A stretch of 52,092 bases of DNA from Rhodobacteraceae bacterium Alg231-04 (GTDB taxonomy: Bacteria; Pseudomonadota; Alphaproteobacteria; Rhodobacterales; Rhodobacteraceae): NCBI GenBank assembly GCA_900143635.1, contig FREY01000019.1:1-52092 (forward strand), read 5' to 3'. Positions 1-8,470 of the stretch are shown in pieces. Below the pieces are notes generated by a model. The model had not been told where the DNA came from. It saw only the letters and a program-made list of their open reading frames with translations, and made no database searches. The position numbers and the translations under genes are program-made. Within the stretch, counting starts at the first letter, position 1. Each line of letters opens with the position of its first letter.

Positions 1-384
1 CACATGAAAACAACGACTTGAGGCAGAGACCGCTCCGCAAAAACCCGCCAAGCAACCCCAGATCACCCGCAAACAAACACCCAACCCAAAGAATCCAACC
101 AAACAGCCTGACATACCCACAACCACACTTATCAAATCGAACAGAATCCAAACCAAAACGAGTCGCCAAACAGCAAACCAAACCCAGATCCAAATTCATC
201 TGACCCAAAAACCCGGAGAAGACCGCAATGCGCTCAGCGGCAGAGGGCCAGGAAACGCAAATGACAGAGAGGAAAGCGGATACAAAGAAGGCGGCACAAA
301 CAAAAACTGCCCGACAGGGAACCTGCCGGGCAGCAAAGACTGCGGGGGGAGGGTTGGAGCCGCCCCAATTCAGTTAGAGATCAA
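1..384. other. Non-coding, T-depleted stretch left of the aminotransferase terminator
   Basis: No convincing gene is present. A 61-codon open frame at 18-203 is low-complexity (rich in N, P, K, Q) and has no ribosome binding site. The plus strand is strikingly poor in T: a hand count gives about 28 T in the first 360 bases. Bases 61-180 hold about 44 C against 11 G. A C-rich, G-poor transcript is the usual character of a Rho-loading (rut) region, so this may be where Rho stops a plus-strand transcript arriving from outside the window. That role is inference. Confidence 0.45.
296..333 (-). terminator. Rho-independent terminator of the sseA-aminotransferase transcript
   Basis: Read on the minus strand, a 12-bp stem (CTGCCCGGCAGG pairing with CCTGTCGGGCAG, one G-U pair) closes a TTC triloop and is followed directly by TTTTTG. 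It lies about 50 bases past the aminotransferase stop codon. This is a textbook intrinsic terminator. Confidence 0.9.
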
Positions 385-1569
385 TCAGACACCCGCGTCG
401 ACGATTGCCTTGGCCAGCAGCGGTACGGTCTGGGTGTTCAGACCGGCAATGTTCATGCGGCTGTCACCCACCATGTAGATGCCGTAATCGGCGCGCATCT
501 TTTCAACCAATTCGGGCGTGGTGCCCAGAAGAGAGAACATGCCGCGGTGCTGTGCGAGGAAACCGAAACGGTCCGACCCGGTCAGGCGCTGCAGCTCATT
601 CGCCAATCCCTGACGCAGATCCAGCATGCCCAAACGCACCGCTTCCAGCTCGGCTGCCCAATCGGCGCGCAGTGCGTCGTCGTGCAGGATGGTTGCCACG
701 ATGCGGGCACCGTGATCCGGTGGGAAGGAATAGTTCTGGCGGTTGAGGAAGGCCAAAGTCGCCTGATTGAGCGCCTGCGCGCCTGCGTCCTGGCTGATCG
801 CCATCAACAAGCCGGTCCGTTCGCGGTAGATGCCGAAGTTCTTGGAGCAGCTCGCAGCGATCAGCACCTCGGGGCAGTTGGAGGCGACCATGCGTACGCC
901 CTTGGCATCTTCTTCCAGACCGTCGCCAAAGCCTTGATAGGCGATGTCGATCATCGGGATCAGACCCTGGGCATTCATCAGGTCGATGACTTCCTGCCAC
1001 TGAACCGGGTTCAGGTTGGCGCCGGTCGGGTTGTGGCAGCAGCCGTGCAGCAGCACCACATCGCCCTTTTTTGCGGCCTTCAGGTCTTCCATCATGCCGT
1101 CAAAGTTTACGCCGCGGGTCTCGCGGTCGAAATAGCGATAGCTGACGGCTTCGATGTTCAGGTATTTCAGGATCGACACGTGGTTCGGCCAGGTCGGGTC
1201 CGACACAAAGACGCGGGCATTCGGGTTGGCCATCTGCACGAGCTCAAACGCCTGACGCACAGCACCAGTGCCGCCGGGCGTGGCCACAGCCCCAATATTG
1301 CCACGCGCAACCGCGTTGCCCAGAACCAGCTGGATCATACCATCTGCATAAAGCGGATCGCCGGCCAGACCGGTATAGGCCTTGGTGGTCTGCTCTTCCC
1401 AGATCTTCTGCTCGGCCGCTTTGACCGAGCGCATCACCGGTGTCAGGCCGGTGGCATCCTTATAGACGCCGACGCCAAGGTCGATCTTATTGTCGCGCGG
1501 GTCTTCGCGGAAGGCAGTGATCAGCGCCAGGATCTTGTCGGCGGGCTGGGCTTTCAGGGTTTCGAACAT
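385..1569 (-). CDS. Aspartate/aromatic amino acid aminotransferase (class I PLP enzyme)
   Basis: A 394-residue fold-type I aminotransferase that would exchange amino groups between aspartate or aromatic amino acids and 2-oxoglutarate in the cytoplasm. The AspC/TyrB subfamily is indicated by LGVGVYKD near residue 31, ATPGGTGA near 96, HNPTGAN near 179 (N180), D208 and Y211, and the PLP-binding lysine K243 in SCSKNFGIYRER. The ATG at 1569 is preferred over an upstream in-frame start because GGAGAGAA sits just before it and the family N-terminus begins MFETL. That start shares one base with the sseA stop (TGATG), so the two genes are probably translationally coupled. A strong terminator follows. 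Substrate choice (aspartate or aromatic) cannot be settled from sequence. Confidence 0.93.
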   Translation of the reverse strand: MFETLKAQPADKILALITAFREDPRDNKIDLGVGVYKDATGLTPVMRSVKAAEQKIWEEQTTKAYTGLAGDPLYADGMIQLVLGNAVARGNIGAVATPGGTGAVRQAFELVQMANPNARVFVSDPTWPNHVSILKYLNIEAVSYRYFDRETRGVNFDGMMEDLKAAKKGDVVLLHGCCHNPTGANLNPVQWQEVIDLMNAQGLIPMIDIAYQGFGDGLEEDAKGVRMVASNCPEVLIAASCSKNFGIYRERTGLLMAISQDAGAQALNQATLAFLNRQNYSFPPDHGARIVATILHDDALRADWAAELEAVRLGMLDLRQGLANELQRLTGSDRFGFLAQHRGMFSLLGTTPELVEKMRADYGIYMVGDSRMNIAGLNTQTVPLLAKAIVDAGV

Positions 1570-2423
1570 CAGTTCTCTCCGGTTGCAACGGGAAGGGTCG
1601 GGAAGGCGCCCCATTCGGTCCACGAGCCATCATAGAGGGAGTGATCGGTCTTGCCGATCCGCTCCAATGCGAGGCTCAGAACCGCGGCGGTCACGCCGGA
1701 TCCACAGGTGGTAATGGCGGATTTGGTCAGATCCACACCTGCGGCCTCGAAGGTGGCGCGGATGCCATCGGCATCCTTCAGGGTGGCGTCGTCGTTCAGC
1801 AATGTGGTGAAGGGAACATTCTTGGAGCCCGGAATATGGCCGGCCCGCAATCCTGCGCGCGGCTCGTCCGCGTCGCCGCGAAACCGCGTTGCGGCGCGGG
1901 CGTCGATGATCTCGTGGTCGCCCAGTTTGGCGGCGGAAGACACTTGCGTCACATCGCGCACCAGATGGTTCTGCACCCGGACCGTCATATGGCGGTCACG
2001 AATGACCGGCGGCAGATCCTCGATCTCACGGCCTTCGGATTGCCATTTGGGCAGGCCACCATCCAGCACGGCGACATTGTTCTGCCCCATCAGTTTGAAC
2101 ATCCACCACACGCGCGCGGCCGAAAACAGCCCAGCAGCATCATAGATCACCACCTGATGGCCATCGCCGACACCCATGGCGCGCAGGCGGGACATGAATT
2201 TTTCGACCGGGGGCATCATATGCGGCAGGTCTGAGCGGTGATCGGAGATGTCTTCGATATCAAAGAAGCGGGCGCCGGGAATATGGGCGGCGTCAAATTC
2301 GCTTTTCGCATCGCGCCCCGAGGCCGGCATATGCCAAGACCCATCCAGGATGCGCAGATCCGGATCTTTCAGATGGGCTGCGAGCCATTCGGTGGAAACC
2401 AGTGTTTTTGGATCGTCCTGCAT
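1569..2423 (-). CDS. sseA: 3-mercaptopyruvate sulfurtransferase (tandem rhodanese)
   Basis: A 284-residue two-domain rhodanese. The N-terminal domain (about 8-125) is the inactive-type repeat, with HIPGARFFDIEDISD. The C-terminal domain (about 160-280) carries the catalytic cysteine C240 in CGSGVT, the loop typical of mercaptopyruvate rather than thiosulfate sulfurtransferases. It would move sulfur from 3-mercaptopyruvate to thiol or cyanide acceptors. AAGGGAGGTG lies a few bases before the ATG. Its stop overlaps the aminotransferase start by one base. The pairing is sensible because an aspartate-type aminotransferase can make 3-mercaptopyruvate from cysteine; joint use of that reaction here is inference. 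Confidence 0.93.
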   Translation of the reverse strand: MQDDPKTLVSTEWLAAHLKDPDLRILDGSWHMPASGRDAKSEFDAAHIPGARFFDIEDISDHRSDLPHMMPPVEKFMSRLRAMGVGDGHQVVIYDAAGLFSAARVWWMFKLMGQNNVAVLDGGLPKWQSEGREIEDLPPVIRDRHMTVRVQNHLVRDVTQVSSAAKLGDHEIIDARAATRFRGDADEPRAGLRAGHIPGSKNVPFTTLLNDDATLKDADGIRATFEAAGVDLTKSAITTCGSGVTAAVLSLALERIGKTDHSLYDGSWTEWGAFPTLPVATGEN

Positions 2424-2600
2424 CAGACACCTCCCTTACCGCGTCATCAAAGGCTTACTGCCGCCATGGCAGAGGCGCAAGGTCGCGACAGGCCGACGCA
2501 GGCAGAAAGTGCGGCTGGCGCGCAATATTCTTGCCGGGCAGCGCTGCGTGTGCCCCTGTGAGACCGGTAAATGATGGTTGGAAACCTGAAAAGGGAGAGC

Positions 2601-3083
2601 TTAGCGCGCGTCTTTCAACAGCCGCTGCTTCTGGCGACCCCAGTCGCGTTTGGCATCCGAAGCGCGCTTGTCGTGCAGCTTTTTGCCCTTGGCGATACCC
2701 AGCTTCATCTTCACCAGCCCTTTGTGGTTGAAGTAGATCACCAGCGGCACAAGGGTCATCCCCTTGCGCTGGGTCGCGTTCCACAGGTTGGACAGCTCCT
2801 TGCGCGAGACCAGCAGCTTGCGACGGCGGCGCTCTTCGTGCTTGAACATCTTGGCCTGTTTGTAGGGCGGGATATAGCTGTTCACCAACCACAGCTCGCC
2901 ATCCTCAACCGAGGCATAGCTGTCAGCGATATTGGACCCGCCGCCCCGCAGCGCCTTCACTTCCGAACCTTCAAGGATAATGCCGCATTCGATATCGTCA
3001 TCGATTGCATAGTCATAGCGTGCGCGGCGGTTTTCCGCGATCACCTTGTAGTTCACATCTGAGTTTTGCTTCGGGTTGGCCAT
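2601..3083 (-). CDS. smpB: SsrA-binding protein SmpB
   Basis: A 160-residue SmpB, the partner of tmRNA in rescuing stalled ribosomes (trans-translation). The oligonucleotide-binding barrel is recognised from [13 protein letters not shown] near residue 18 and [19 protein letters not shown] near 39. The basic C-terminal tail ([24 protein letters not shown]) enters the mRNA channel in known structures. Length is normal. No clear Shine-Dalgarno sequence precedes the ATG. The tmRNA gene itself is not in the window. It is separated from sseA by 177 bases and is probably transcribed independently. Confidence 0.97.
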   Translation of the reverse strand: MANPKQNSDVNYKVIAENRRARYDYAIDDDIECGIILEGSEVKALRGGGSNIADSYASVEDGELWLVNSYIPPYKQAKMFKHEERRRRKLLVSRKELSNLWNATQRKGMTLVPLVIYFNHKGLVKMKLGIAKGKKLHDKRASDAKRDWGRQKQRLLKDAR

Positions 3084-3150
3084 AGCGCAGATGTATGCGG
3101 GCGAGCGGTCAGACGCAAGAGCCCCCGAGCCAAGCCTCCGCCCCTGCCTG

Positions 3151-4611
3151 TCAACTGCGTACGTAACCTGTCATCACATCCTGCTTGGGCACATGGTCCC
3201 ACGTCGTGCGGCTGGCAGCCATGGCCGCATTTACCAGCTGTTTTTGCGGCAGCCGGGCCCAGACCTCGGCCTCGATGGTCTCCAGATCGAACTGACCGCC
3301 GGTGATTTCATCCAACAGCCGCGCCTCAGCCGCGCCAGCATCAGCGTCCCCTGCCCGGTTCACCTGTTCCATTGGGTCGTCGGCAAGGTTGAACAGCTGG
3401 TGCGGGGTGCCATAGCTGTAAATCATCTTCCAGTCTCCCAGACGCACCATGAAGCTGGGCCGCATGATGCCCTCGCCGTGGTATTCGGCAATCACCGGCA
3501 CCTTGTCCAGTTCACCCCCCGTGAGCGCGGGTATCAACGACCGACCCTGCATCGGGCGCACCAAGTCCTGCCCCGCAAGATCCACAATGGTTGCAGGCAG
3601 GTCCAACAAGGAAACCGGCGTGTCTACTTTGGCTGCCGCGCTGCCGGGCATATCGATCACCATGGGAATGCGCGCCGACCATTCATAAAAGCTGCGCTTC
3701 TGGATCAGGCCTTTTTCACCAAGCATTTCCCCGTGATCGGCCGTGAAAATCACCATCGTGTTGTCGCGCAGGCCCTTTTCGTCCAGCACGTCCAGTAATT
3801 CTCCCAGCTTATCGTCCACGTAGTGCGACAGGGCGGCAAAGGCGCGGCGGGCCTGGAGGATCTGCGCCGGGTCACTCAGCGGAGTGCGGTCCAGCCCGTA
3901 CCACCGCAGGAAAGCGCGGTCGAAATCGGAATAGCTCTGTTCCATATCCGGTCCGTATTCCGGCGGCGGCAAATCGGCATCCTTGTAGATCTCCCAGTAT
4001 TTCTGCGGCACCCGATAGGGTGGGTGCGGATTGGTGAAGCTAACCGTCAGCATCCAGCGGCGATCGGGCGCATGGCGCAGGTATTCCAGCGCCCTGAACT
4101 GGGTCTCCTCATCATATTGCAGTTCCTTGGACCAGCCCGGCCCGACATTCTGCGGCTGATATTGCGGTGCGAAGTCAAAGGCCATCGCTTGGGGGTCGTC
4201 CTCGGGCAGCATGGGATAGGACCAGAGGAACCCCGCCGGGTAGAGATCGGTATTGAGCCGCCTCTGAAACCCGTGCAGCTGATCCGCCCCGATGAAATGC
4301 ATCTTGCCGGATAGCACCGTCTCGTACCCCGCATTGGCCAGATAGTGGGCAAAGGTCGGGATATAACTGGGGAAGGGATCGCCATTGTCGAAACAACCAG
4401 TAGTGGATGTATGCAGCCCGGTCATGAACCCAGCCCGTGCCGGTGCGCAGATCGGGCTGGAAGTATAGGCGTTGGTGAATTGAACACCCCGATCGGTCAA
4501 CGCCGAGAGGTGCTTCATCCGCGCACCCTGATGCCCGCAGGCATCCAGCAGGAACGGCGTCATCTGGTCCGCCATCACCAGAAGGATGTTCAAAGGCTGG
4601 CTCTTTGTCAT
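3151..4611 (-). CDS. betC: Choline-sulfatase
   Basis: A 486-residue type I sulfatase that would hydrolyse choline-O-sulfate to choline and sulfate in the cytoplasm, feeding glycine-betaine synthesis and sulfur supply. The formylglycine motif CAPAR places the modified cysteine at C55. Metal-site residues appear in VMADQ (about 12-16) and in [12 protein letters not shown]. The region [16 protein letters not shown] and a short C-terminal domain are typical of BetC. The ATG at 4611 is chosen over an upstream in-frame start because the family N-terminus is [16 protein letters not shown] and AGGA lies before it. betB, betA and betI are not adjacent. The gene is divergent from an AraC/GlxA-type regulator 97 bases away, which is its likely controller. 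Confidence 0.93.
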   Translation of the reverse strand: MTKSQPLNILLVMADQMTPFLLDACGHQGARMKHLSALTDRGVQFTNAYTSSPICAPARAGFMTGLHTSTTGCFDNGDPFPSYIPTFAHYLANAGYETVLSGKMHFIGADQLHGFQRRLNTDLYPAGFLWSYPMLPEDDPQAMAFDFAPQYQPQNVGPGWSKELQYDEETQFRALEYLRHAPDRRWMLTVSFTNPHPPYRVPQKYWEIYKDADLPPPEYGPDMEQSYSDFDRAFLRWYGLDRTPLSDPAQILQARRAFAALSHYVDDKLGELLDVLDEKGLRDNTMVIFTADHGEMLGEKGLIQKRSFYEWSARIPMVIDMPGSAAAKVDTPVSLLDLPATIVDLAGQDLVRPMQGRSLIPALTGGELDKVPVIAEYHGEGIMRPSFMVRLGDWKMIYSYGTPHQLFNLADDPMEQVNRAGDADAGAAEARLLDEITGGQFDLETIEAEVWARLPQKQLVNAAMAASRTTWDHVPKQDVMTGYVRS

Positions 4612-4708
4612 TTTCACGGTCCTAACTCTGCTGTCTTTCCCGGCAGAATTGACCATGGAGCGCCCAAGGCGGTATCGTAATTCAGCCAATAATGAGTGGA
4701 TTTCTGAA

Positions 4709-5668
4709 ATGCCCAAGATTCCGCGCCTTGCCTTTTCCATTCACGACGGGTTTTCACTTTTCGGCTATGGCGTGGCGCGGGATTTGCTGCGTATGGCAAA
4801 TCACTGCGCCGGAGCGCCGCTCGCCGTTTGCGTCACCGCCTCAGGTAGCACTGGCCCGGTCCGCAGCTCCTGCGGGGCCGAGGTGCTCGCCGATACCTCT
4901 TGGCGCAATCTTGGCCCCGTGCAGGCCCTGTTTGCCTGTTCCTACAACAGTCGAACACCGGGTGAACCTGATCCGAAATTACTGGGCTGCATTCGCTCTG
5001 TTCGCCGCCATGGGGGGCTGTTGTTCGGGCTTGGAAGCGGCGTCTGGCCTCTGGCCGCCGCTGGCGTTCTGGACGGCGGCCACGCAGCAGCTGATCCGGG
5101 GGAAATCGCCGCCCTGCGCAGCCGCTTTCCCAAGGTGTCCTTTACGTTGGCACCTTTCGTAACCGACGGCCCGGTTGCAACCTGCATTGGCGGCGACAGT
5201 GTCACCGACATGATGCTGGACTATCTGGCCACAACGCATGGCCCCGCTCTGGCCGAAAACGTACGTCGGCAGGTCTTTTTGAAACCCGCCCGATCAGAGG
5301 CTCTGATGCGCAGCCTTGGCTATATGGCGCCCGCTACGGAACTGGACCCAAGGCTGAGCCACGCACTGCAACTGATGGACCAGAACACGGCCAATCCCCC
5401 GAATGTTGCAGAGGTCTGTGCCATGATCGGACTGTCGGAACGCACTCTTGGTCGACTGACAAGAGCGGCCTTTGGCTGTTCTCCCGCGATCCTGTCGCTG
5501 CGGTTGCGACTGCACCACGCGGCCATCATGCTCAGCCATAGCCCGCGCAGTGTGAAGCACATTGCATCGGCCTGCGGATTTGCCAGTCCTGCGCATTTTT
5601 CAGCGGCCTTCAAACGCCGTTTTGGACAGACACCTACAGCCCATCGACAGAAGGGCTGGAGTTGCTAA
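4709..5668 (+). CDS. GlxA-type AraC-family transcriptional regulator
   Basis: A 319-residue regulator with an N-terminal DJ-1/PfpI-like amidotransferase fold (about 1-180) and a C-terminal AraC double helix-turn-helix (about 220-319: VAEVCAMIGLSERTLGRL, then VKHIASACGFASPAHFSAAF). In the glutaminase-like domain the usual nucleophile-elbow cysteine is absent (FGLGSGVWPLAAAGVLDG), so it is presumably a sensor, not an enzyme. Known relatives (GbdR, CdhR, SouR) sense choline-derived quaternary amines. Divergence from betC makes choline sulfate or choline the likely signal, by inference. The ATG at 4709 is preferred because upstream codons run back into the betC promoter and add a non-family N-terminus. 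Overlap with the beta-lactamase region is avoided by that gene's downstream start. Confidence 0.87.
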   Translation: MPKIPRLAFSIHDGFSLFGYGVARDLLRMANHCAGAPLAVCVTASGSTGPVRSSCGAEVLADTSWRNLGPVQALFACSYNSRTPGEPDPKLLGCIRSVRRHGGLLFGLGSGVWPLAAAGVLDGGHAAADPGEIAALRSRFPKVSFTLAPFVTDGPVATCIGGDSVTDMMLDYLATTHGPALAENVRRQVFLKPARSEALMRSLGYMAPATELDPRLSHALQLMDQNTANPPNVAEVCAMIGLSERTLGRLTRAAFGCSPAILSLRLRLHHAAIMLSHSPRSVKHIASACGFASPAHFSAAFKRRFGQTPTAHRQKGWSC

Positions 5669-5772
5669 CCCATTATGCAAGCGAGATTTTGCCAAAACCC
5701 AGTTGCGCAGAAACTTTGCGTTGCTGCCAACAGACGCGGCGGATACTTCGGGCAAAAAAGCAGAGACCCAAC

Positions 5773-6657
5773 ATGACAATCACCCGCAGAACCCTGATCA
5801 AATCCACCATGGCTGGTCTCTTCTCCGTGCCGTTCAATCGCCCGGTTTGGGCCCAGGCTGCGCCGTTGATCCCGCAAAAAGAACTGCAGATGATCGAAGC
5901 CCGCAGCGGCGGGCGCTTGGGGTTTGCCGCCCTTGACACACAGGATGGCCGACGCAGCACATGGAACAGCGGCGACCGGTTTGCCCTGAACAGCACATTC
6001 AAGTTCCGGCTGGCAGCGGCCATACTGATGCGCGTTGACGACGGGCAGGAAACTCTGACCCGCCGCATTCCCGTTCCGGCCAAGGGGCTGGTAGAATGGT
6101 CCCCCCTGACCCGAGCAAATGCCGGGCACGACATGACCGTCGACCAGCTGTGTGCGGCCGCGGTCTCGTTCAGCGACAATACAGCGGCCAATCTCCTGCT
6201 CGACAGTCTTGGCGGCCCCAAGGGATTGACCCAGCTGATGCGCGCGGCTGGTGACGGGATGACCCGATTGGACCGGACAGAGCCATCCTTGAACGGGGCC
6301 ACCACCGGAGACCCCCGCGATACAACAACCCCCGATGCAATGCTGGCGGCAATGGGAGACCTGCTAACCGGCGATCTGCTGCAGACGGCATCCCGGCAGC
6401 GTCTGGCCGGGTATCTGCACAACAGCACCACCGGCGCCAGCCGCTTGCGGGCCGGGCTGCCCGGCAATTGGACTGCAGGCGACAAAACCGGAACCGGGAA
6501 CAATGGGGCGGTTTCTAACATCGCCATTCTCTATCCGCCCGGCCGCGCGCCAGTGCTGGTGGCGGCCTATTTTCAGGACAGCCACCGACCACAGGCAGAT
6601 CTGGACGCGCTACATGCCGAATTGGGGCGTTTGGTGTCTGCTTATGTGGTGATCTGA
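5773..6657 (+). CDS. Class A beta-lactamase with Tat-type signal peptide
   Basis: A 294-residue serine beta-lactamase with every family motif: catalytic S74-T-F-K77, S134-D-N136, E170 in EPSLN (the omega-loop glutamate) and K238-T-G240. The N-terminus carries a twin-arginine motif (RRTLIK) before a hydrophobic stretch and an AQA-type cleavage site, so it is probably exported folded by Tat. The ATG at 5773 is the start that keeps this signal intact. It follows the GlxA-type regulator in the same orientation with a 104-base gap. Its 3' end overlaps the convergent XRE-cupin gene by 16 bases. Spectrum and expression cannot be judged from sequence. Confidence 0.92.
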   Translation: MTITRRTLIKSTMAGLFSVPFNRPVWAQAAPLIPQKELQMIEARSGGRLGFAALDTQDGRRSTWNSGDRFALNSTFKFRLAAAILMRVDDGQETLTRRIPVPAKGLVEWSPLTRANAGHDMTVDQLCAAAVSFSDNTAANLLLDSLGGPKGLTQLMRAAGDGMTRLDRTEPSLNGATTGDPRDTTTPDAMLAAMGDLLTGDLLQTASRQRLAGYLHNSTTGASRLRAGLPGNWTAGDKTGTGNNGAVSNIAILYPPGRAPVLVAAYFQDSHRPQADLDALHAELGRLVSAYVVI

Positions 6658-7181
6658 GGGCCCAGCGCGGGGTAATGCAGCGTATTCAGAAAGGCCGCCC
6701 CCTGCCCGTCCGGATCACGGTAGCCATGCGGCTGATCAGCGACAATTCGCAGGGCACTGCCTGTTTCCAGCCGCAACCAAACACCATCTGCCAGAATTTC
6801 CAGCGGGCCTTGGGTAACATAGATGTCCTCGGTCACACCCGTATCATGGGCGTCCGAACAATGCTCCTGCCCCGGTGTGAGACGAACCAGAAATGTCTCG
6901 CAGCGCAGGGCCGGATCAAAGGGAAAGACCGGTTCCACATCTATGCTGCCGGGAAACTGCACCCGCGCAGCGGTCGCATCACCGTCCAGAAAGGCAGTCA
7001 GTGGCAGGCGGAACCCTTTGGCTAGCTTCCAGAGGGTAGCAATCGTCGGGCTGGATTCACCACGTTCGATCTGGCCTAGCATGGCCTTGCTCACACCGGT
7101 GAGTTCAGCCGCCTTGGACAGGCTCAGCCCCGCCTCGGTGCGCAATGCGCGCAGGTTGATCCGGGTTTTTCCCTCGGTCAT
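6642..7181 (-). CDS. XRE-family regulator with C-terminal cupin sensor domain
   Basis: A 179-residue regulator: helix-turn-helix at about 6-62 (LRALRTEAGLSLSKAAELTG, SKAMLGQIERGESSPTIATL) and a cupin_2-type barrel at about 105-170 (HDTGVTEDIYVTQGPLEIL). This architecture is common in regulators controlling neighbouring transporters or catabolic enzymes. The ATG at 7181 is preferred because the next in-frame start upstream falls inside the palindromic operator. It is divergent from the BenE-type transporter; the 107-base spacer holds a perfect 14-bp inverted repeat, probably its own operator. The cupin ligand is unknown. Confidence 0.88.
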   Translation of the reverse strand: MTEGKTRINLRALRTEAGLSLSKAAELTGVSKAMLGQIERGESSPTIATLWKLAKGFRLPLTAFLDGDATAARVQFPGSIDVEPVFPFDPALRCETFLVRLTPGQEHCSDAHDTGVTEDIYVTQGPLEILADGVWLRLETGSALRIVADQPHGYRDPDGQGAAFLNTLHYPALGPQITT

Positions 7182-7205
7182 CGCAACGGTCCGCAGAATT
7201 GATTT

Positions 7206-7249
7206 GTGCGTTATAGCGCACAAAGGTTAAGTTGAGCGCTATAACGCAC
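7206..7249. promoter_or_regulatory. Perfect 14-bp inverted repeat, likely operator of the XRE-cupin regulator
   Basis: GTGCGTTATAGCGC (7206-7219) is the exact reverse complement of GCGCTATAACGCAC (7236-7249), with a 16-base spacer. The left arm is itself nearly palindromic (GTGCG, six bases, CGCAC). It sits in the divergent promoter between the XRE-cupin regulator and the BenE-type transporter, which is where an autoregulating dimer would bind. Confidence 0.7.
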
Positions 7250-7288
7250 GACTCACTTTAACTTGCCTTGCGCAGAAGGGAAGCCGCC

Positions 7289-8470
7289 ATGCTGAAGGAT
7301 CTGAAGCTCTCGCATATTGCTGCGGGGTTCATTGCGGTTCTGGTCGGTTATACCAGTTCTGTGGCGATCATCTTTCAGGCGATCGAAGCTGTCGGAGCGA
7401 CACAGGCGCAGGCCGGCAGCTGGCTGTTGGCACTGGGGCTCGGCATGGGTGTCACCTGTCTGATCCTGTCCCTCTGGTTCCGGATGCCAGTGCTTACCGC
7501 CTGGTCTACGCCCGGATCTGCCCTGCTGGTCACCGCGCTTACCGGCGTGTCTTTGGAGCAAGCGACCGGAGCCTTCCTGTTCTGCGGCGCGCTTCTGCTG
7601 ATCACTGGCCTGACCGGCTGGTTTGCCACCCTTGCAAGGCTGATCCCGGAAAGCCTCGCCAATGCCATGCTGGCAGGTATCCTGTTCCAATTCGGCCTCT
7701 CCGCATTCCGGGCATTGGAGAGCGACACTGCGCTGGCCGGTATCATGGCGCTGACCTTCCTGGCCGGGCGCAAGCTCTTTCCCCGCTACACGATTCCTGC
7801 GATCCTGATGGCAGGTATTTCCTGGGCAGCCGCCTCCGGAACCTACGGCAGTCTTGATCAGCTGGATCTGACATTTGCGGCTCCGGTTCTTGTGATGCCT
7901 GAGTTTTCACTCTCGGTGCTGGTCGGCATTGGCCTGCCTCTGTTTGTTGTCACCATGTCCTCGCAGAACATGCCCGGCGTGGCGGCGCTGCGTAGCGCAG
8001 GCTACGAGCCACCGGTGTCTGCCAGCCTGTCGGTCACCGGAGCGGCCACCCTGCTGCTGGCCCCTTTTGGCGGCTACACTTTCAACCTTGCCGCCATCAC
8101 CGCTGCCATCTGTGCAGGCCCGGAGGCCGATGAGAACCCCGCGACCCGCTATCTGGCAGGCGCGGCAGCCGGGGTCTTCTATATCCTTGCCGGACTGGGT
8201 GGAGCGGCCGTCATTAGCCTGTTTCTGATCGCACCGCCCGCGCTGGTCGCCACCGTGGCCGGTCTTGCCTTGCTGTCGACTATTGGCAATGCACTCAGCG
8301 CCTCACTCGCGCAACCGGACGGCCGCGAGGCGGCGTTGGTCACCTTCATGGCCACGGCTTCAGGCATTAGCTTCTTCGGGATCGGCGCGCCGTTCTGGGC
8401 CCTGCTGATGGGGTTGCTGGTCAGCCATTGGTTCGGCGTAAAGCGCGGTGCTTTGACCAGAGCGGCCTAA
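7289..8470 (+). CDS. benE: BenE-family (benzoate/H+ symporter-like) membrane transporter
   Basis: A 393-residue inner-membrane protein that is hydrophobic along its length with about 11-12 helices. Family signatures include GFIAVLVGYTSSVAIIFQA (about 12-30), AWSTPGSALL (near 75), and SQNMPGVAALRSAGYEPP in the middle. Characterised relatives import benzoate with protons. No ring-cleavage gene is nearby, so the real substrate may be another aromatic acid or a small metabolite. The ATG at 7289 has GAAGGGAA upstream and fits the family N-terminus MLKDLKLSHIAAGF. It is divergent from the XRE-cupin regulator. Its last four bases overlap the 3' end of the protease gene on the other strand. Confidence 0.88.
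   Translation: MLKDLKLSHIAAGFIAVLVGYTSSVAIIFQAIEAVGATQAQAGSWLLALGLGMGVTCLILSLWFRMPVLTAWSTPGSALLVTALTGVSLEQATGAFLFCGALLLITGLTGWFATLARLIPESLANAMLAGILFQFGLSAFRALESDTALAGIMALTFLAGRKLFPRYTIPAILMAGISWAAASGTYGSLDQLDLTFAAPVLVMPEFSLSVLVGIGLPLFVVTMSSQNMPGVAALRSAGYEPPVSASLSVTGAATLLLAPFGGYTFNLAAITAAICAGPEADENPATRYLAGAAAGVFYILAGLGGAAVISLFLIAPPALVATVAGLALLSTIGNALSASLAQPDGREAALVTFMATASGISFFGIGAPFWALLMGLLVSHWFGVKRGALTRAA

Noticed and set aside
18-203. 61-codon plus-strand open frame
   Set aside because: Low-complexity N/P/K/Q-rich translation in a T-poor stretch, with no ribosome binding site.
547-1635. 362-codon plus-strand open frame
   Set aside because: It is the antisense of the aminotransferase, whose catalytic residues are intact.
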